From assembly GCA_964450385.1 (NCBI GenBank), contig CAYVEC010000005.1, forward strand, positions 26,167-90,166: a DNA stretch of 64,000 bases, given 5' to 3'. Origin of the DNA: JAKLFA01 sp964450385 (lineage in GTDB: Bacteria > Omnitrophota > Gorgyraeia > Zapsychrales > JANLHA01). Positions 50,104 through 57,780 of this stretch are shown here, in pieces. The notes below the pieces were generated by a model. It had not been told where the DNA came from. It saw only the letters and a program-made list of their open reading frames with translations, and ran no database searches. The translations under genes were made by a program, and so were the position numbers. The first letter of the stretch is position 1. Each line of letters begins with the position of its first letter.

Positions 50104-52065
50104 TTATCGAAATAACGCCTCAACAGCCTCATAAAGCTGAGCACGGTCGATCGGTTTTGACACATACCCATCCATGCCGCTCTCCAAAAATTCTTCCCGG
50201 TCGCCTGACATCACACGCGCCGTCAACGCGATGATCGGGATATGACCGCCGTTCGTCTTCTCCTTGTCCCGAATGTGCCGGGTCGCCTCGGTCCCTCCCA
50301 TGACCGGCATCTGGGCATCCATAAGGATGAGATCAAAACGCTCCCTCTCCCAGGCGTCCAAGACCTCCTGGCCGTTACTCACGGCCGTCACGATCCAACC
50401 CTTCTTTTCAAGCATCCGGACCGCAATCTTCTGGTTCACGAGATTGTCTTCAGCCAGAAGGATCTTGAGCGGCTGGCCCTCACCCGAAACCGGCTCAAAT
50501 TTCTTACCCGGGAGCTGGGCGATCAACTGATCGACAATACTCGCCTCACGCAAGGCCTGAGGGACATCCTCTTTACGTACAACAGAGAACGGCACAATAA
50601 CAAAAAAAGTACTGCCCCGATCAATCTCGCTCATCACCTTGATCTCGCCCTTCATCAACTCAATGAGACGTTTACAAATCGCGAGCCCCAGGCCGGTCCC
50701 GCCGAATTTCCGAGTCGTTGAAACATCCGCCTGAGTAAACGCCTCAAAGATCGTGTCCAACTTATCCTCTGGGATCCCGACGCCCTCATCCCTGACGGCG
50801 AATTCCACCACACATCGTTCTCCCTCATGTGACAGAACCCGCACAGAAACGAAGATCTCTCCCTTCGACGTAAATTTGATCGCGTTGTTCACCAAATTGA
50901 CAAGGATCTGCCGGATACGCACCGGGTCGCCCTTCACGAGCTCTGGAACATCCTGATGAACCTCCCACCGGAGGCTGATGTTCTTATTCTTCGCGAGAAT
51001 GTTCATCGTCTTACATACGCTCGTGACGATATTCTCCAGGCTGATCTCGATGTCCTCAAGCTGGATCTTTCCGGCCTCAACACGCGACAGATCCAAGATG
51101 TCATTTAATAATCCCAATAAAATATCAGCCGCACTCTTGACGGTCTTAAGATTATCCATCTGCTCAGGGGTTAGCTCCGTGTCAAGGGTCAGATCGACCA
51201 TCCCCATGATCGTGTTCATCGGGGTCCGAACCTCATGGGACATGTTCGCCAAAAACATGGTCTTGGCCTGACTCGCCTCCTCAGCAGCCTTTTTCGCGGC
51301 AAGGAGCATCTTTTCCGTCCGCTTCTGTTCGGTCACGTCATGCATAATGCAGATGAGCCCAATAGCATCGCCATGGGTATCACGAATCACGGAAAGGGAA
51401 AGGCTGACCGCGAGCCTTGAACCGTCCTTCCGGGCAATATGAGCCGACCGGGCCGAGACAATCCCCTTCGCACGCGAGCGCCCCGCCCGAAGCCGCCGCC
51501 ACTCAGAGGCCAAGATCAGGTCCTTCATCGGACGATTAAAGAGATCAGCCCGCCCCATATTGAGCATCTTCTCAGCAAAAGGGTTCCACGCAATAATATG
51601 GTCCTCACGATCGGCCACAACAATGGCCACGGGCGAATTACTAAAGATCGTCTTGAACAATTCCTTCGAATCCGCGAGGTCCCGCATGATCCGATATTGC
51701 CCTGAAACATTATCAACCCATCCCTCAACACAAACCAGCTTCCCGCGACGGTTAAAGACCGGAGCTAGAGTAATATGGCAAAAGATCTTCTCTCCGGTCT
51801 TGCTCTGTAACAACACCTCCTCATCCTTGATCACCTCGCCGGCGACGAGTTTGCGAAGAAAGAGCTGATACTTCCGGCGATTCGCGAAAACCTCTTCAGG
51901 GGCTAATGCCATCACGTCATCCCGGTCATACTGGAGCATCGACACCAAGGCCTCGTTGATATATTCAAAGACATAGGCCTTCTTATCGAGGGCGATCCGA
52001 AACGCCCCTTGAGACAGGACATCAAACAATGCGGTAAACCCAGACGCGTGTGTTCGTGCTGCCAT
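50104..52065 (-). CDS. Hybrid histidine kinase, PAS-PAS-HisKA-HATPase-REC
   Basis: 653-residue cytoplasmic hybrid sensor kinase. Two PAS domains (about 10-125 and 130-250, each ending in a PAC-like segment), HisKA with phospho-His in MSHEVRTPMNTIMG (about 275), HATPase with NLVNNAIKFTS, DEGVGIPEDKL and GGTGLGLAICKRL, and a C-terminal receiver (ILLAEDNLVNQK, LILMDAQMPVMGG). No membrane segment, so it senses an internal cue. Followed by an Hpt gene, giving a full His-Asp-His phosphorelay without a dedicated output protein. Confidence 0.93.
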   Translation of the reverse strand: MAARTHASGFTALFDVLSQGAFRIALDKKAYVFEYINEALVSMLQYDRDDVMALAPEEVFANRRKYQLFLRKLVAGEVIKDEEVLLQSKTGEKIFCHITLAPVFNRRGKLVCVEGWVDNVSGQYRIMRDLADSKELFKTIFSNSPVAIVVADREDHIIAWNPFAEKMLNMGRADLFNRPMKDLILASEWRRLRAGRSRAKGIVSARSAHIARKDGSRLAVSLSLSVIRDTHGDAIGLICIMHDVTEQKRTEKMLLAAKKAAEEASQAKTMFLANMSHEVRTPMNTIMGMVDLTLDTELTPEQMDNLKTVKSAADILLGLLNDILDLSRVEAGKIQLEDIEISLENIVTSVCKTMNILAKNKNISLRWEVHQDVPELVKGDPVRIRQILVNLVNNAIKFTSKGEIFVSVRVLSHEGERCVVEFAVRDEGVGIPEDKLDTIFEAFTQADVSTTRKFGGTGLGLAICKRLIELMKGEIKVMSEIDRGSTFFVIVPFSVVRKEDVPQALREASIVDQLIAQLPGKKFEPVSGEGQPLKILLAEDNLVNQKIAVRMLEKKGWIVTAVSNGQEVLDAWERERFDLILMDAQMPVMGGTEATRHIRDKEKTNGGHIPIIALTARVMSGDREEFLESGMDGYVSKPIDRAQLYEAVEALFR

Positions 52066-52092
52066 CGTTCCCTTCCTGACGGTCGGTCCCTC

Positions 52093-52395
52093 TTACTTCT
52101 TTAGATCTTTTGTAAAAATCATATTCTGAAAGAGCCCGGCCCCTGCCAGACCCAGAACGAGCATGATCACGGCCGCCATCGAGACCTGAACAACCTCGGT
52201 CCACTGAGGGCCAAACGAATCCGGAAAAAAGGCCTCCAGCGCATGGCCCATGAGCGTCAGGGCCACAAAGGTCGGGATCCCGGCCAAGACAAGTAAAACC
52301 ACGGTAAGAATCAGGGTGAGGCCGATCACCCAGGCGTTGTAGAGAACCAGATTCCCTTGGGCCAATTTACTCGCGGCAATACCGATCCGTTTCAC
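52093..52395 (-). CDS. Small two-to-three-helix membrane protein
   Basis: Unrecognised 100-residue protein with hydrophobic segments at about 18-45 (NAWVIGLTLILTVVLLVLAG) and 70-92 (VSMAAVIMLVLGLAGAGLF). GTG start at 52395 with a G-rich site. Precedes the hybrid kinase by 27 bp; could be a membrane partner of it, but there is no direct evidence. Confidence 0.7.
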   Translation of the reverse strand: MKRIGIAASKLAQGNLVLYNAWVIGLTLILTVVLLVLAGIPTFVALTLMGHALEAFFPDSFGPQWTEVVQVSMAAVIMLVLGLAGAGLFQNMIFTKDLKK

Positions 52396-52404
52396 GCCCC
52401 ACCC

Positions 52405-53013
52405 CTAACGTTCGAATTTCACGACCCGCTGCCACCAGGCGCTGCTGTCCCAATATTTTAACTCACGCCACCACAGCTGTGCAGTTTTTGTTTTTAAATG
52501 ACTGGGCGCCTGTTCAAAAAAATGTTCAGCCTCACGATGTCCCATATCAAGATACTCGCGGGCCTGCACAAGGCACTCGAGGATATCGGCATCACGGGCA
52601 ACAATGCTTTCGGGCGTGGATTGACCGTCATACTCCCCGCGCATGGCAGCGAGCGCCTCCCTCACCCGACGGTCCAACGCCTCTATCTGGTCCGCGAAGA
52701 CCCGCTTTTCAGCGTCCTTAAAATCGATATAATGATGTCCCATCTTATGGAGGTCGTTGATCCTGGCCTCATGAATATCATTAAAAAGGCACATGGTCAC
52801 GACCTTGAACGGATCCACGGCCTCAACGAACGCCATATAGTATCCGATCACAGCGGTCCGAAAACAATGGTCCGCGACGCTCTCGGGGTCCTTGATCCCG
52901 GCAACCCACCACCCGCTCCGTTTGACGCGCTTGAGCAGCCCTGCCTCAGCAAAAAAATTCAATGCGGCCGCTTGCTTCTCCGCGTCACCTCTCACGCCCT
53001 TACGACCGGCCAT
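52405..53013 (-). CDS. HD-domain protein with Asn in the metal motif
   Basis: 202-residue YfbR/HDDC2-like HD-superfamily protein, whose relatives are nucleotide phosphohydrolases. VADHCFRTAVIGYYM supplies the first His; the usual HD doublet is ND here (LFNDIHEARINDLHK). A later VARDADILECLVQAREY supplies the last Asp. Loss of the HD His should weaken one metal site. ATG at 53013 is used; a GTG at 53019 is alternative. Lies between rlmB and the small membrane protein. Confidence 0.82.
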   Translation of the reverse strand: MAGRKGVRGDAEKQAAALNFFAEAGLLKRVKRSGWWVAGIKDPESVADHCFRTAVIGYYMAFVEAVDPFKVVTMCLFNDIHEARINDLHKMGHHYIDFKDAEKRVFADQIEALDRRVREALAAMRGEYDGQSTPESIVARDADILECLVQAREYLDMGHREAEHFFEQAPSHLKTKTAQLWWRELKYWDSSAWWQRVVKFER

Positions 53014-53019
53014 AAACAC

Positions 53020-53745
53020 TTACCCCCTTTTCGCCCGCTGACGGACGATCTCATAACAAAAAACCGTCGCGGCATGCGCCGCGTTCAATGACATCCGCGG
53101 CACCGCCATCGGCAACGTCACACAATCATCGAGCAGGCCCTCGAGCACCGGACGGATCCCCTTCTCCTCGGAACCGATCACAAGCCCCAGGGGAAACCGG
53201 AGCCCGGCATCCCAGATAGCCTTCCCGCCTCCAACAACGGTCCCGGCGATCGAAAATCCCGCCTCTTTCGCACGGCGCACAGCCTTGACAATATTAGCGA
53301 CCTTGGCAATCGGCACGAAATTTTCCCCGCCGCAGGCCACCCGAAGAACCGCCTCCGTCACCTCGGTCGAATCATGACTCGGCAGGATCACGGCAAACCC
53401 GCCCAGGCAGGCCGCGCTCCGGATCATGCCGCCTAAATTCTGAGGATCCCTGATCCCGTCCAAAAAGATCAGTGTCAACCGTTTTTCCTGCGCCCGCGTC
53501 AAAAGGTCCGGGTACTCCACATAAAGAAAATCATCGACCTCAACAAGCAATCCCTGCGTATTGACGTTCCGCGCGAGTTTTTGGATCTTGGTCTTAGGAA
53601 CCGAGAGGACCGGGATCGCGCGCTGCTTCGCCTTTTTATAAATATATCCCGCGTCGCTGTGCCCTGGCTGGATATAGATCCGCCGGATCGTCTGCGGCGC
53701 CGAGCGGAGCCTCTCGAGGACCGGATTGTTGCCATAGATTCTCAT
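53020..53745 (-). CDS. rlmB: RlmB-like 23S rRNA 2'-O-methyltransferase
   Basis: SpoU-family enzyme methylating G2251 of 23S rRNA, 241 residues. Starts RIYGNNPVLERLRSAP, typical of the RlmB N-terminal domain; then LIFLDGIRDPQNLGGMIRSAACLG, IGSEEKGIRPVL and MPRMSLNAAHAATVFCYEIVRQR. Second SpoU enzyme in the window; the 38.6-kb one differs in its N-domain. Confidence 0.93.
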   Translation of the reverse strand: MRIYGNNPVLERLRSAPQTIRRIYIQPGHSDAGYIYKKAKQRAIPVLSVPKTKIQKLARNVNTQGLLVEVDDFLYVEYPDLLTRAQEKRLTLIFLDGIRDPQNLGGMIRSAACLGGFAVILPSHDSTEVTEAVLRVACGGENFVPIAKVANIVKAVRRAKEAGFSIAGTVVGGGKAIWDAGLRFPLGLVIGSEEKGIRPVLEGLLDDCVTLPMAVPRMSLNAAHAATVFCYEIVRQRAKRG

Positions 53746-53760
53746 GTCACGCCCTGTCGT

Positions 53761-54030
53761 TTAAGGTCCTTCAATAATAGCCTCACGGCGAGACACCTCC
53801 CGCGCGTAATCCCGTTCGATCTCCTGCTTCTCGTCAACGTACTCTGCGTACGTGATCTCACCCCGAAGATACCGGCGCTCCACACGATCCAGCCGCGTCT
53901 GACTTTCCTTTGACGACGGATCGATTAAGATCGCCGGAGGATTCTCCACCAGGCTCCCCACCCCTGCCTGCCCGTACTGACACCCTGATGACGCCACAAC
54001 GATCAACACCCCCATGACCCAGTGTTTCAT
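53761..54030 (-). CDS. Small lipoprotein
   Basis: Unrecognised 89-residue protein. Signal sequence KHWVMGVLIVVASSGC ends in a plausible lipobox (SSGC, Cys about 16); the mature part is charged, with a helical RLDRVERRYLRGEITYAEYVDEKQEIE segment resembling the SHOCT-like short C-terminal oligomerisation motif (LKxLYExGxITxEEYExxK). GCAGGAGG precedes the ATG at 54030. Confidence 0.75.
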   Translation of the reverse strand: MKHWVMGVLIVVASSGCQYGQAGVGSLVENPPAILIDPSSKESQTRLDRVERRYLRGEITYAEYVDEKQEIERDYAREVSRREAIIEGP

Positions 54031-54049
54031 AACCCCTCCTGCGTGGTCC

Positions 54050-54787
54050 CTAGACCTCAAGCTTATAAATAAATTCGATGAGCGGCGGGAACGTCGCCCG
54101 GATCACGAGCAGCATCCACAGGCTGACCGAAAACCAGATGCACGCGACGTCGAGGACCGCCGAGAAAAAATCCTTCCGTGAGCAGAGGTCCCAATACGCG
54201 CTCCGCCGTTTTGCCACTCGTTTCATGACCCCGAGACGCCGGAACTCCTGCTCGCGTTTAATAATGTCTCCGCTCAGGATCGAGTCGATAACCGTCGAAT
54301 ATTCCCGATTGTATTCGCATTCGATATGATCATGTTCACCCGGGAATTTCCGATCGACCTGGTCAAATTTGTACCCGCACTTGGGGCAGAACTTCCCGTA
54401 AATAAAGCGGCACAGGATCGAATCGATCAGATTCACAAAAAACCATGGGACGACCAAAAGGGTGGTCCAATCGACCTTTTGGATCATCTGCCGACGGAAG
54501 ACCTTGCCTTTTAAAAAATCCATCCGCGCATATTTATACATAAAATGGAACGTGCGCATCCGGAAATAGCTCGCGATGATGAACTGGAGCCGGGTATCGG
54601 CCTCAATGTTGCGGTCCTCAACGACCTGCTTGATGATCGAGGTCTCGGCGCCGAGAAAACCAATGCCGACCTTTTTCTGAAGGTCTGTCGTGTCCTCATC
54701 CGTGTTCATGAGCAAGGTGTCGCAATAGAGGCATCGCTGCCGGTCATCAACATAAAAAACAATACTGCACCGCGGACATTTCTTCAT
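54050..54787 (-). CDS. Zinc-ribbon membrane protein, unknown function
   Basis: Unrecognised 245-residue protein. N-terminal zinc ribbon (CPRC at 4-7, CLYC at 19-22), a central hydrophobic segment (TLLVVPWFFVNLIDSILCRFIYG), a second CPKC pair near 134, and a C-terminal hydrophobic helix (VACIWFSVSLWMLLVIRA). It could couple a cytoplasmic zinc domain to the membrane. Lies between GT2 and the small lipoprotein in the glycan cluster. ATG at 54787. Confidence 0.75.
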   Translation of the reverse strand: MKKCPRCSIVFYVDDRQRCLYCDTLLMNTDEDTTDLQKKVGIGFLGAETSIIKQVVEDRNIEADTRLQFIIASYFRMRTFHFMYKYARMDFLKGKVFRRQMIQKVDWTTLLVVPWFFVNLIDSILCRFIYGKFCPKCGYKFDQVDRKFPGEHDHIECEYNREYSTVIDSILSGDIIKREQEFRRLGVMKRVAKRRSAYWDLCSRKDFFSAVLDVACIWFSVSLWMLLVIRATFPPLIEFIYKLEV

Positions 54788-54800
54788 GCAAGAATCCCCT

Positions 54801-55541
54801 CTAGGTTCGGATGCCCAGCCGCAACAAAATCAGCGGCCGCAAGATACTCCACCATCCGACAACCGGTTTCATTTTTGTGTATCCCAACCGACGCGCCGGA
54901 TAGATCTTGCTCACCGGCGCCTCCTCCACCCGAAAACCGAGCGTCAAGGCCTTGTACAAAATATAGGGCTCGAGCTCATAGGCATCAAGCCACGACTGAT
55001 CGAGCCGGATCTGGGGATGATCGAACAGGGCCAGATCAATCGCCCGAAACCCGTTTGTGCTGTCGGTGATCCGGCGCCCGGTCACCAGGGTCATAAGCCA
55101 CGGATGAAAACGCGTCGCCCATTTCCGGTAGATAGGCATATCCCCGCCGATCCGGGCCCCTCCGACATAACGTGATCCCTGAACGAGATGACACCGGCCA
55201 GCCAGGATCGGTTCGATCAACCGGCCGATCTCGTCAGGGTTATCCTTATCATTCCCCGCCATGATGACAATGATGCGATACCCCTGAGTCCGCGCATGCT
55301 GGATCGCGGTCCGGATCGCGGCCCCGACACCGGACCGGACCGGATGACGAAGGGTCATAACCCCTTCCCGGGCAAAGGCCGCAAGCATCGACGGCGTCTC
55401 ATCGGTCGAGCCGTCATCCATCACGAGATAGTCGACCCGGCCTCGTACCGACGAGGCCAAGAACCGTTCAACGGCACGACGAATTTTGGGTCCTTCATTA
55501 TAAGCGATCGGACAGACCAGAACACAATGTTCCACGCTCAC
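54801..55541 (-). CDS. Family 2 glycosyltransferase (dolichyl/polyprenyl-phosphate type)
   Basis: 246-residue GT-A enzyme: LVCPIAYNEGPKI, LVMDDGSTDETPSML, MAGNDKDNPDEI, and RITDSTNGFRAIDLAL with a YELEPYILYKALTLGFRVEEAPVSKIY end. The layout matches polyprenyl-phosphate sugar synthases (DPM1-like) without the C-terminal membrane part. AGGAG 4 nt before a GTG at 55541 decides the start. Follows the acyltransferase by 7 bp; probably acts in the same glycan pathway. Confidence 0.88.
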   Translation of the reverse strand: MSVEHCVLVCPIAYNEGPKIRRAVERFLASSVRGRVDYLVMDDGSTDETPSMLAAFAREGVMTLRHPVRSGVGAAIRTAIQHARTQGYRIIVIMAGNDKDNPDEIGRLIEPILAGRCHLVQGSRYVGGARIGGDMPIYRKWATRFHPWLMTLVTGRRITDSTNGFRAIDLALFDHPQIRLDQSWLDAYELEPYILYKALTLGFRVEEAPVSKIYPARRLGYTKMKPVVGWWSILRPLILLRLGIRT

Positions 55542-55548
55542 AGAACTC

Positions 55549-56109
55549 CTAAGGATTAACGACCAAACCCCCGTCCGTCTGACGGAACGACATCCCGCAG
55601 GCGCAGACAAGCTGATCAGACAGTTTCCTCCCGCATCGACAGGCGAACCCGCGAATCTCCGCCGGATTCCCCCAGACAAGGGCGTGCGCCGGCACATCAC
55701 GCGTCACCACGCTCCCGGCCCCGATAAAGGCATATTCTCCGATGACAAGCCCGCAGAGGATCGTGGCATTACATCCGATCGTGGCACCCTTACAAACACG
55801 CGTGGGTTCAAGGACCCATGAATCCCGACGATGACTTCGGGGAAAGCGATCGTTAATGAACGACGCGTTCGCCCCGCAGAACACATCATCATCCAGGGTG
55901 ATCCCCTCAAAAAGATAGACCCCGTTCTTGACGGTCACGTGATCTCCGACCACGGCCCCGGTCTCGACAAAACACCCGTCACAGATATTGCATCCCTTCC
56001 CGATGCGGGCCCCCTTCTGGATATTGGTAAATGCCCAGACCCGGGTGCCCTCACCGATGGCCGCCTCCGGATGGATCAAGGCCGTCTCATGTTTAAAAAA
56101 ATCCGCCAT
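55549..56109 (-). CDS. WbpD/WlbB-like sugar-nucleotide N-acetyltransferase
   Basis: 186-residue left-handed beta-helix acetyltransferase. FTNIQKGARIGKGCNICDGCFVE, YLFEGITLDDDVFCGANASFIND and VTRDVPAHALVWGNPAEIRGFACRCG are characteristic of WbpD-type enzymes that acetylate UDP-3-amino-GlcNAcA. The C-terminal four-Cys motif (CRCG ... CACG) is common in this group. Directly downstream of the matching oxidoreductase gene. Confidence 0.9.
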   Translation of the reverse strand: MADFFKHETALIHPEAAIGEGTRVWAFTNIQKGARIGKGCNICDGCFVETGAVVGDHVTVKNGVYLFEGITLDDDVFCGANASFINDRFPRSHRRDSWVLEPTRVCKGATIGCNATILCGLVIGEYAFIGAGSVVTRDVPAHALVWGNPAEIRGFACRCGRKLSDQLVCACGMSFRQTDGGLVVNP

Positions 56110-57129
56110 CTACATCCCCTCCACATCAACGGGCGCGCCGTGCCCATCCATGGAACGCTGAATCGCGCACAGGGTCCGCACCACATCCATCCCCTTGCCG
56201 GCATCGGCGCGTTCCGGATCCCTGCCTTCGCGGACACAATCAACAAAATAATTCGCCTGGATCTTTAACGGCTCGCTCAATCCTACCTTCGGGATCGTGA
56301 TATCGCCCTCCCTCGAAAGGAGCTGAAATTCCCCATATGTTTCATAAAAAAGCGAGGTCCGTTCCACATGCTTGTCATAGATCTTGACCGGCCCCAGATT
56401 ATCGAGGTCGTCCCAGACCGCCATCTTTTTATCCCCGACGATCGTGATCTGTCGGACCTTTTTAGGATCAAGCCAGCTCACATGGATATTGGCGACGACC
56501 TGATGCGGATATTCCAGGGTCGCGAAGGCCACGTCCTCAAGCGAGCCTAAATACTTTTGACCCCGGGCCGAGACGTTCAGGGGCGCCGAACCAAACAGAT
56601 AGTTAAAGATCGAAATATCATGCGGGGCCAGGTCCCAGAGGGCATTGACATCATACCGAAACGGGCCAAGATTCGTCCGGATCGCATGCGCGTATTGAAC
56701 GACCCCAAGCTGACCCGCGTCGATCGCTTCCTTGAGCTTCACGATCCCCTGATTAAACACAAAGACATGCCCGACCATGAGGATCCGGCCGGCGGCCGCC
56801 GCGAGGTCCTTGAGGGCCCGGCATTCCTCGGCTGTAAGAGCCAGCGGCTTCTCGCAAAAAACATGTTTCCCCGCCTTGAGGGCCTCCCGGGAGATCTGAA
56901 AATGCATATTCGTCGGCGCCGCGACACACACGGCATCAATCTCTGGGTCTGCCAAGAGTTCATGATAATCCTGCGTCACCCGGATCTCAGGGAACAATCG
57001 TTGAACCGCCTGAAGCCGTTCCAGGCTCACATCCGCACAGGCAACAGCTGCCGCGTCATTTAATTGATTAAACACGCGAATATGGTTGGGCCCCCAATGC
57101 CCACATCCGATCACCGCAATCTTGATCAC
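56110..57129 (-). CDS. Gfo/Idh/MocA oxidoreductase (WbpB/WlbA-like)
   Basis: NAD-dependent sugar dehydrogenase, 339 residues. Rossmann start IKIAVIGCGHWGPNHIRVF, VCVAAPTNMHFQISREALKAGKHVFCEKPLA with the catalytic Lys, and DLAPHDISIFNYLFG. Together with the WbpD-like gene it suggests the UDP-2,3-diacetamido-uronate route to LPS or S-layer glycans; the aminotransferase (WbpE) is not in the window. GTG start at 57129 with AAAGGAT upstream. Its promoter carries a palindrome. Confidence 0.9.
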   Translation of the reverse strand: MIKIAVIGCGHWGPNHIRVFNQLNDAAAVACADVSLERLQAVQRLFPEIRVTQDYHELLADPEIDAVCVAAPTNMHFQISREALKAGKHVFCEKPLALTAEECRALKDLAAAAGRILMVGHVFVFNQGIVKLKEAIDAGQLGVVQYAHAIRTNLGPFRYDVNALWDLAPHDISIFNYLFGSAPLNVSARGQKYLGSLEDVAFATLEYPHQVVANIHVSWLDPKKVRQITIVGDKKMAVWDDLDNLGPVKIYDKHVERTSLFYETYGEFQLLSREGDITIPKVGLSEPLKIQANYFVDCVREGRDPERADAGKGMDVVRTLCAIQRSMDGHGAPVDVEGM

Positions 57130-57185
57130 ACCAATCCTTTGGGTTGAAAAAATCAGGTTTCTCCAAATATAAAATAATCAACGCT

Positions 57186-57204
57186 ATTATACTTATTAAG
57201 TATA
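57186..57204 (-). promoter_or_regulatory. -10 box with overlapping 17-bp palindrome before the Gfo/Idh gene
   Basis: TATAAT (57191-57186) on the minus strand overlaps the perfect dyad TATACTTA-T-TAAGTATA (57188-57204). The -35 box is poor (TTGTTT with a 15-nt spacer). A regulator bound to the dyad would cover the promoter. The remaining 57205-57340 intergenic sequence shows no gene. Confidence 0.55.
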
Positions 57205-57343
57205 TAAAACAAAAGCCGAAATTTATTTTTCCCTGTGCGGCCTGAGAGATACCATTCAAAAAAGAGGCCAGGCATCCGGCCCTCCCGCTCCATGTGGTGC
57301 CTCAAAAAAACAAAACAGACCTGTGCCTCAAGCGCAATTATGT

Positions 57344-57349
57344 TACAAT
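57344..57349 (+). promoter_or_regulatory. -10 box of the hypothetical gene at 57.4 kb
   Basis: TACAAT, with a weak TGTGCC 17 nt upstream. Transcription would start about 8 nt before the ATG at 57364, leaving no room for a Shine-Dalgarno. Confidence 0.5.
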
Positions 57350-57363
57350 ACACCCAATCTCAT

Positions 57364-57780
57364 ATGATGAACACCATAACCCTGATCCGAAAATCCGTGA
57401 TCTACAGTCTCTTGGCTGCCTGCCTGGTCCTGAACAGCCGCCAAACGTTTCAAACGCTTACGACCAAAAAACGCCATGATATCCTCCCAGCCCAGGTCAA
57501 ATATGCCGGAATTTCAGAATTCATCAAGGGACAACGGCGAATCGGGTATCTCACAGAGCAGAGCCTCGATAATATCGCCGCGGCCTTTGAATTTGCCCAG
57601 GCCCAATACGCCCTGGCCCCTGTTATCCTCGATTTCAACAATCCGAACCTTGAATTCGTGATCATCAGCACAGCGAGCACCCAGGCCGCGCTCGAAATGA
57701 TCCGGACCGCGAGACTCGAGCCCGTGGCCACGAACAAACTTCAGGTCCTCTTAACCAAAAACCCGGCAAAGGCGCGATGA
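57364..57780 (+). CDS. Hypothetical protein with N-terminal hydrophobic segment
   Basis: Unrecognised 138-residue protein. A hydrophobic stretch (VIYSLLAACLVLNS) near residue 15-28 suggests a signal sequence or anchor. The rest is mixed alpha/beta: LTEQSLDNIAAAFEFAQAQYALAPVILDF and FVIISTASTQAALEMIRTARLEPV. Start chosen at 57364 because the upstream open frame precedes the -10 box. The stop overlaps the next start (ATGA), so it is coupled to the membrane protein. Confidence 0.7.
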   Translation: MMNTITLIRKSVIYSLLAACLVLNSRQTFQTLTTKKRHDILPAQVKYAGISEFIKGQRRIGYLTEQSLDNIAAAFEFAQAQYALAPVILDFNNPNLEFVIISTASTQAALEMIRTARLEPVATNKLQVLLTKNPAKAR

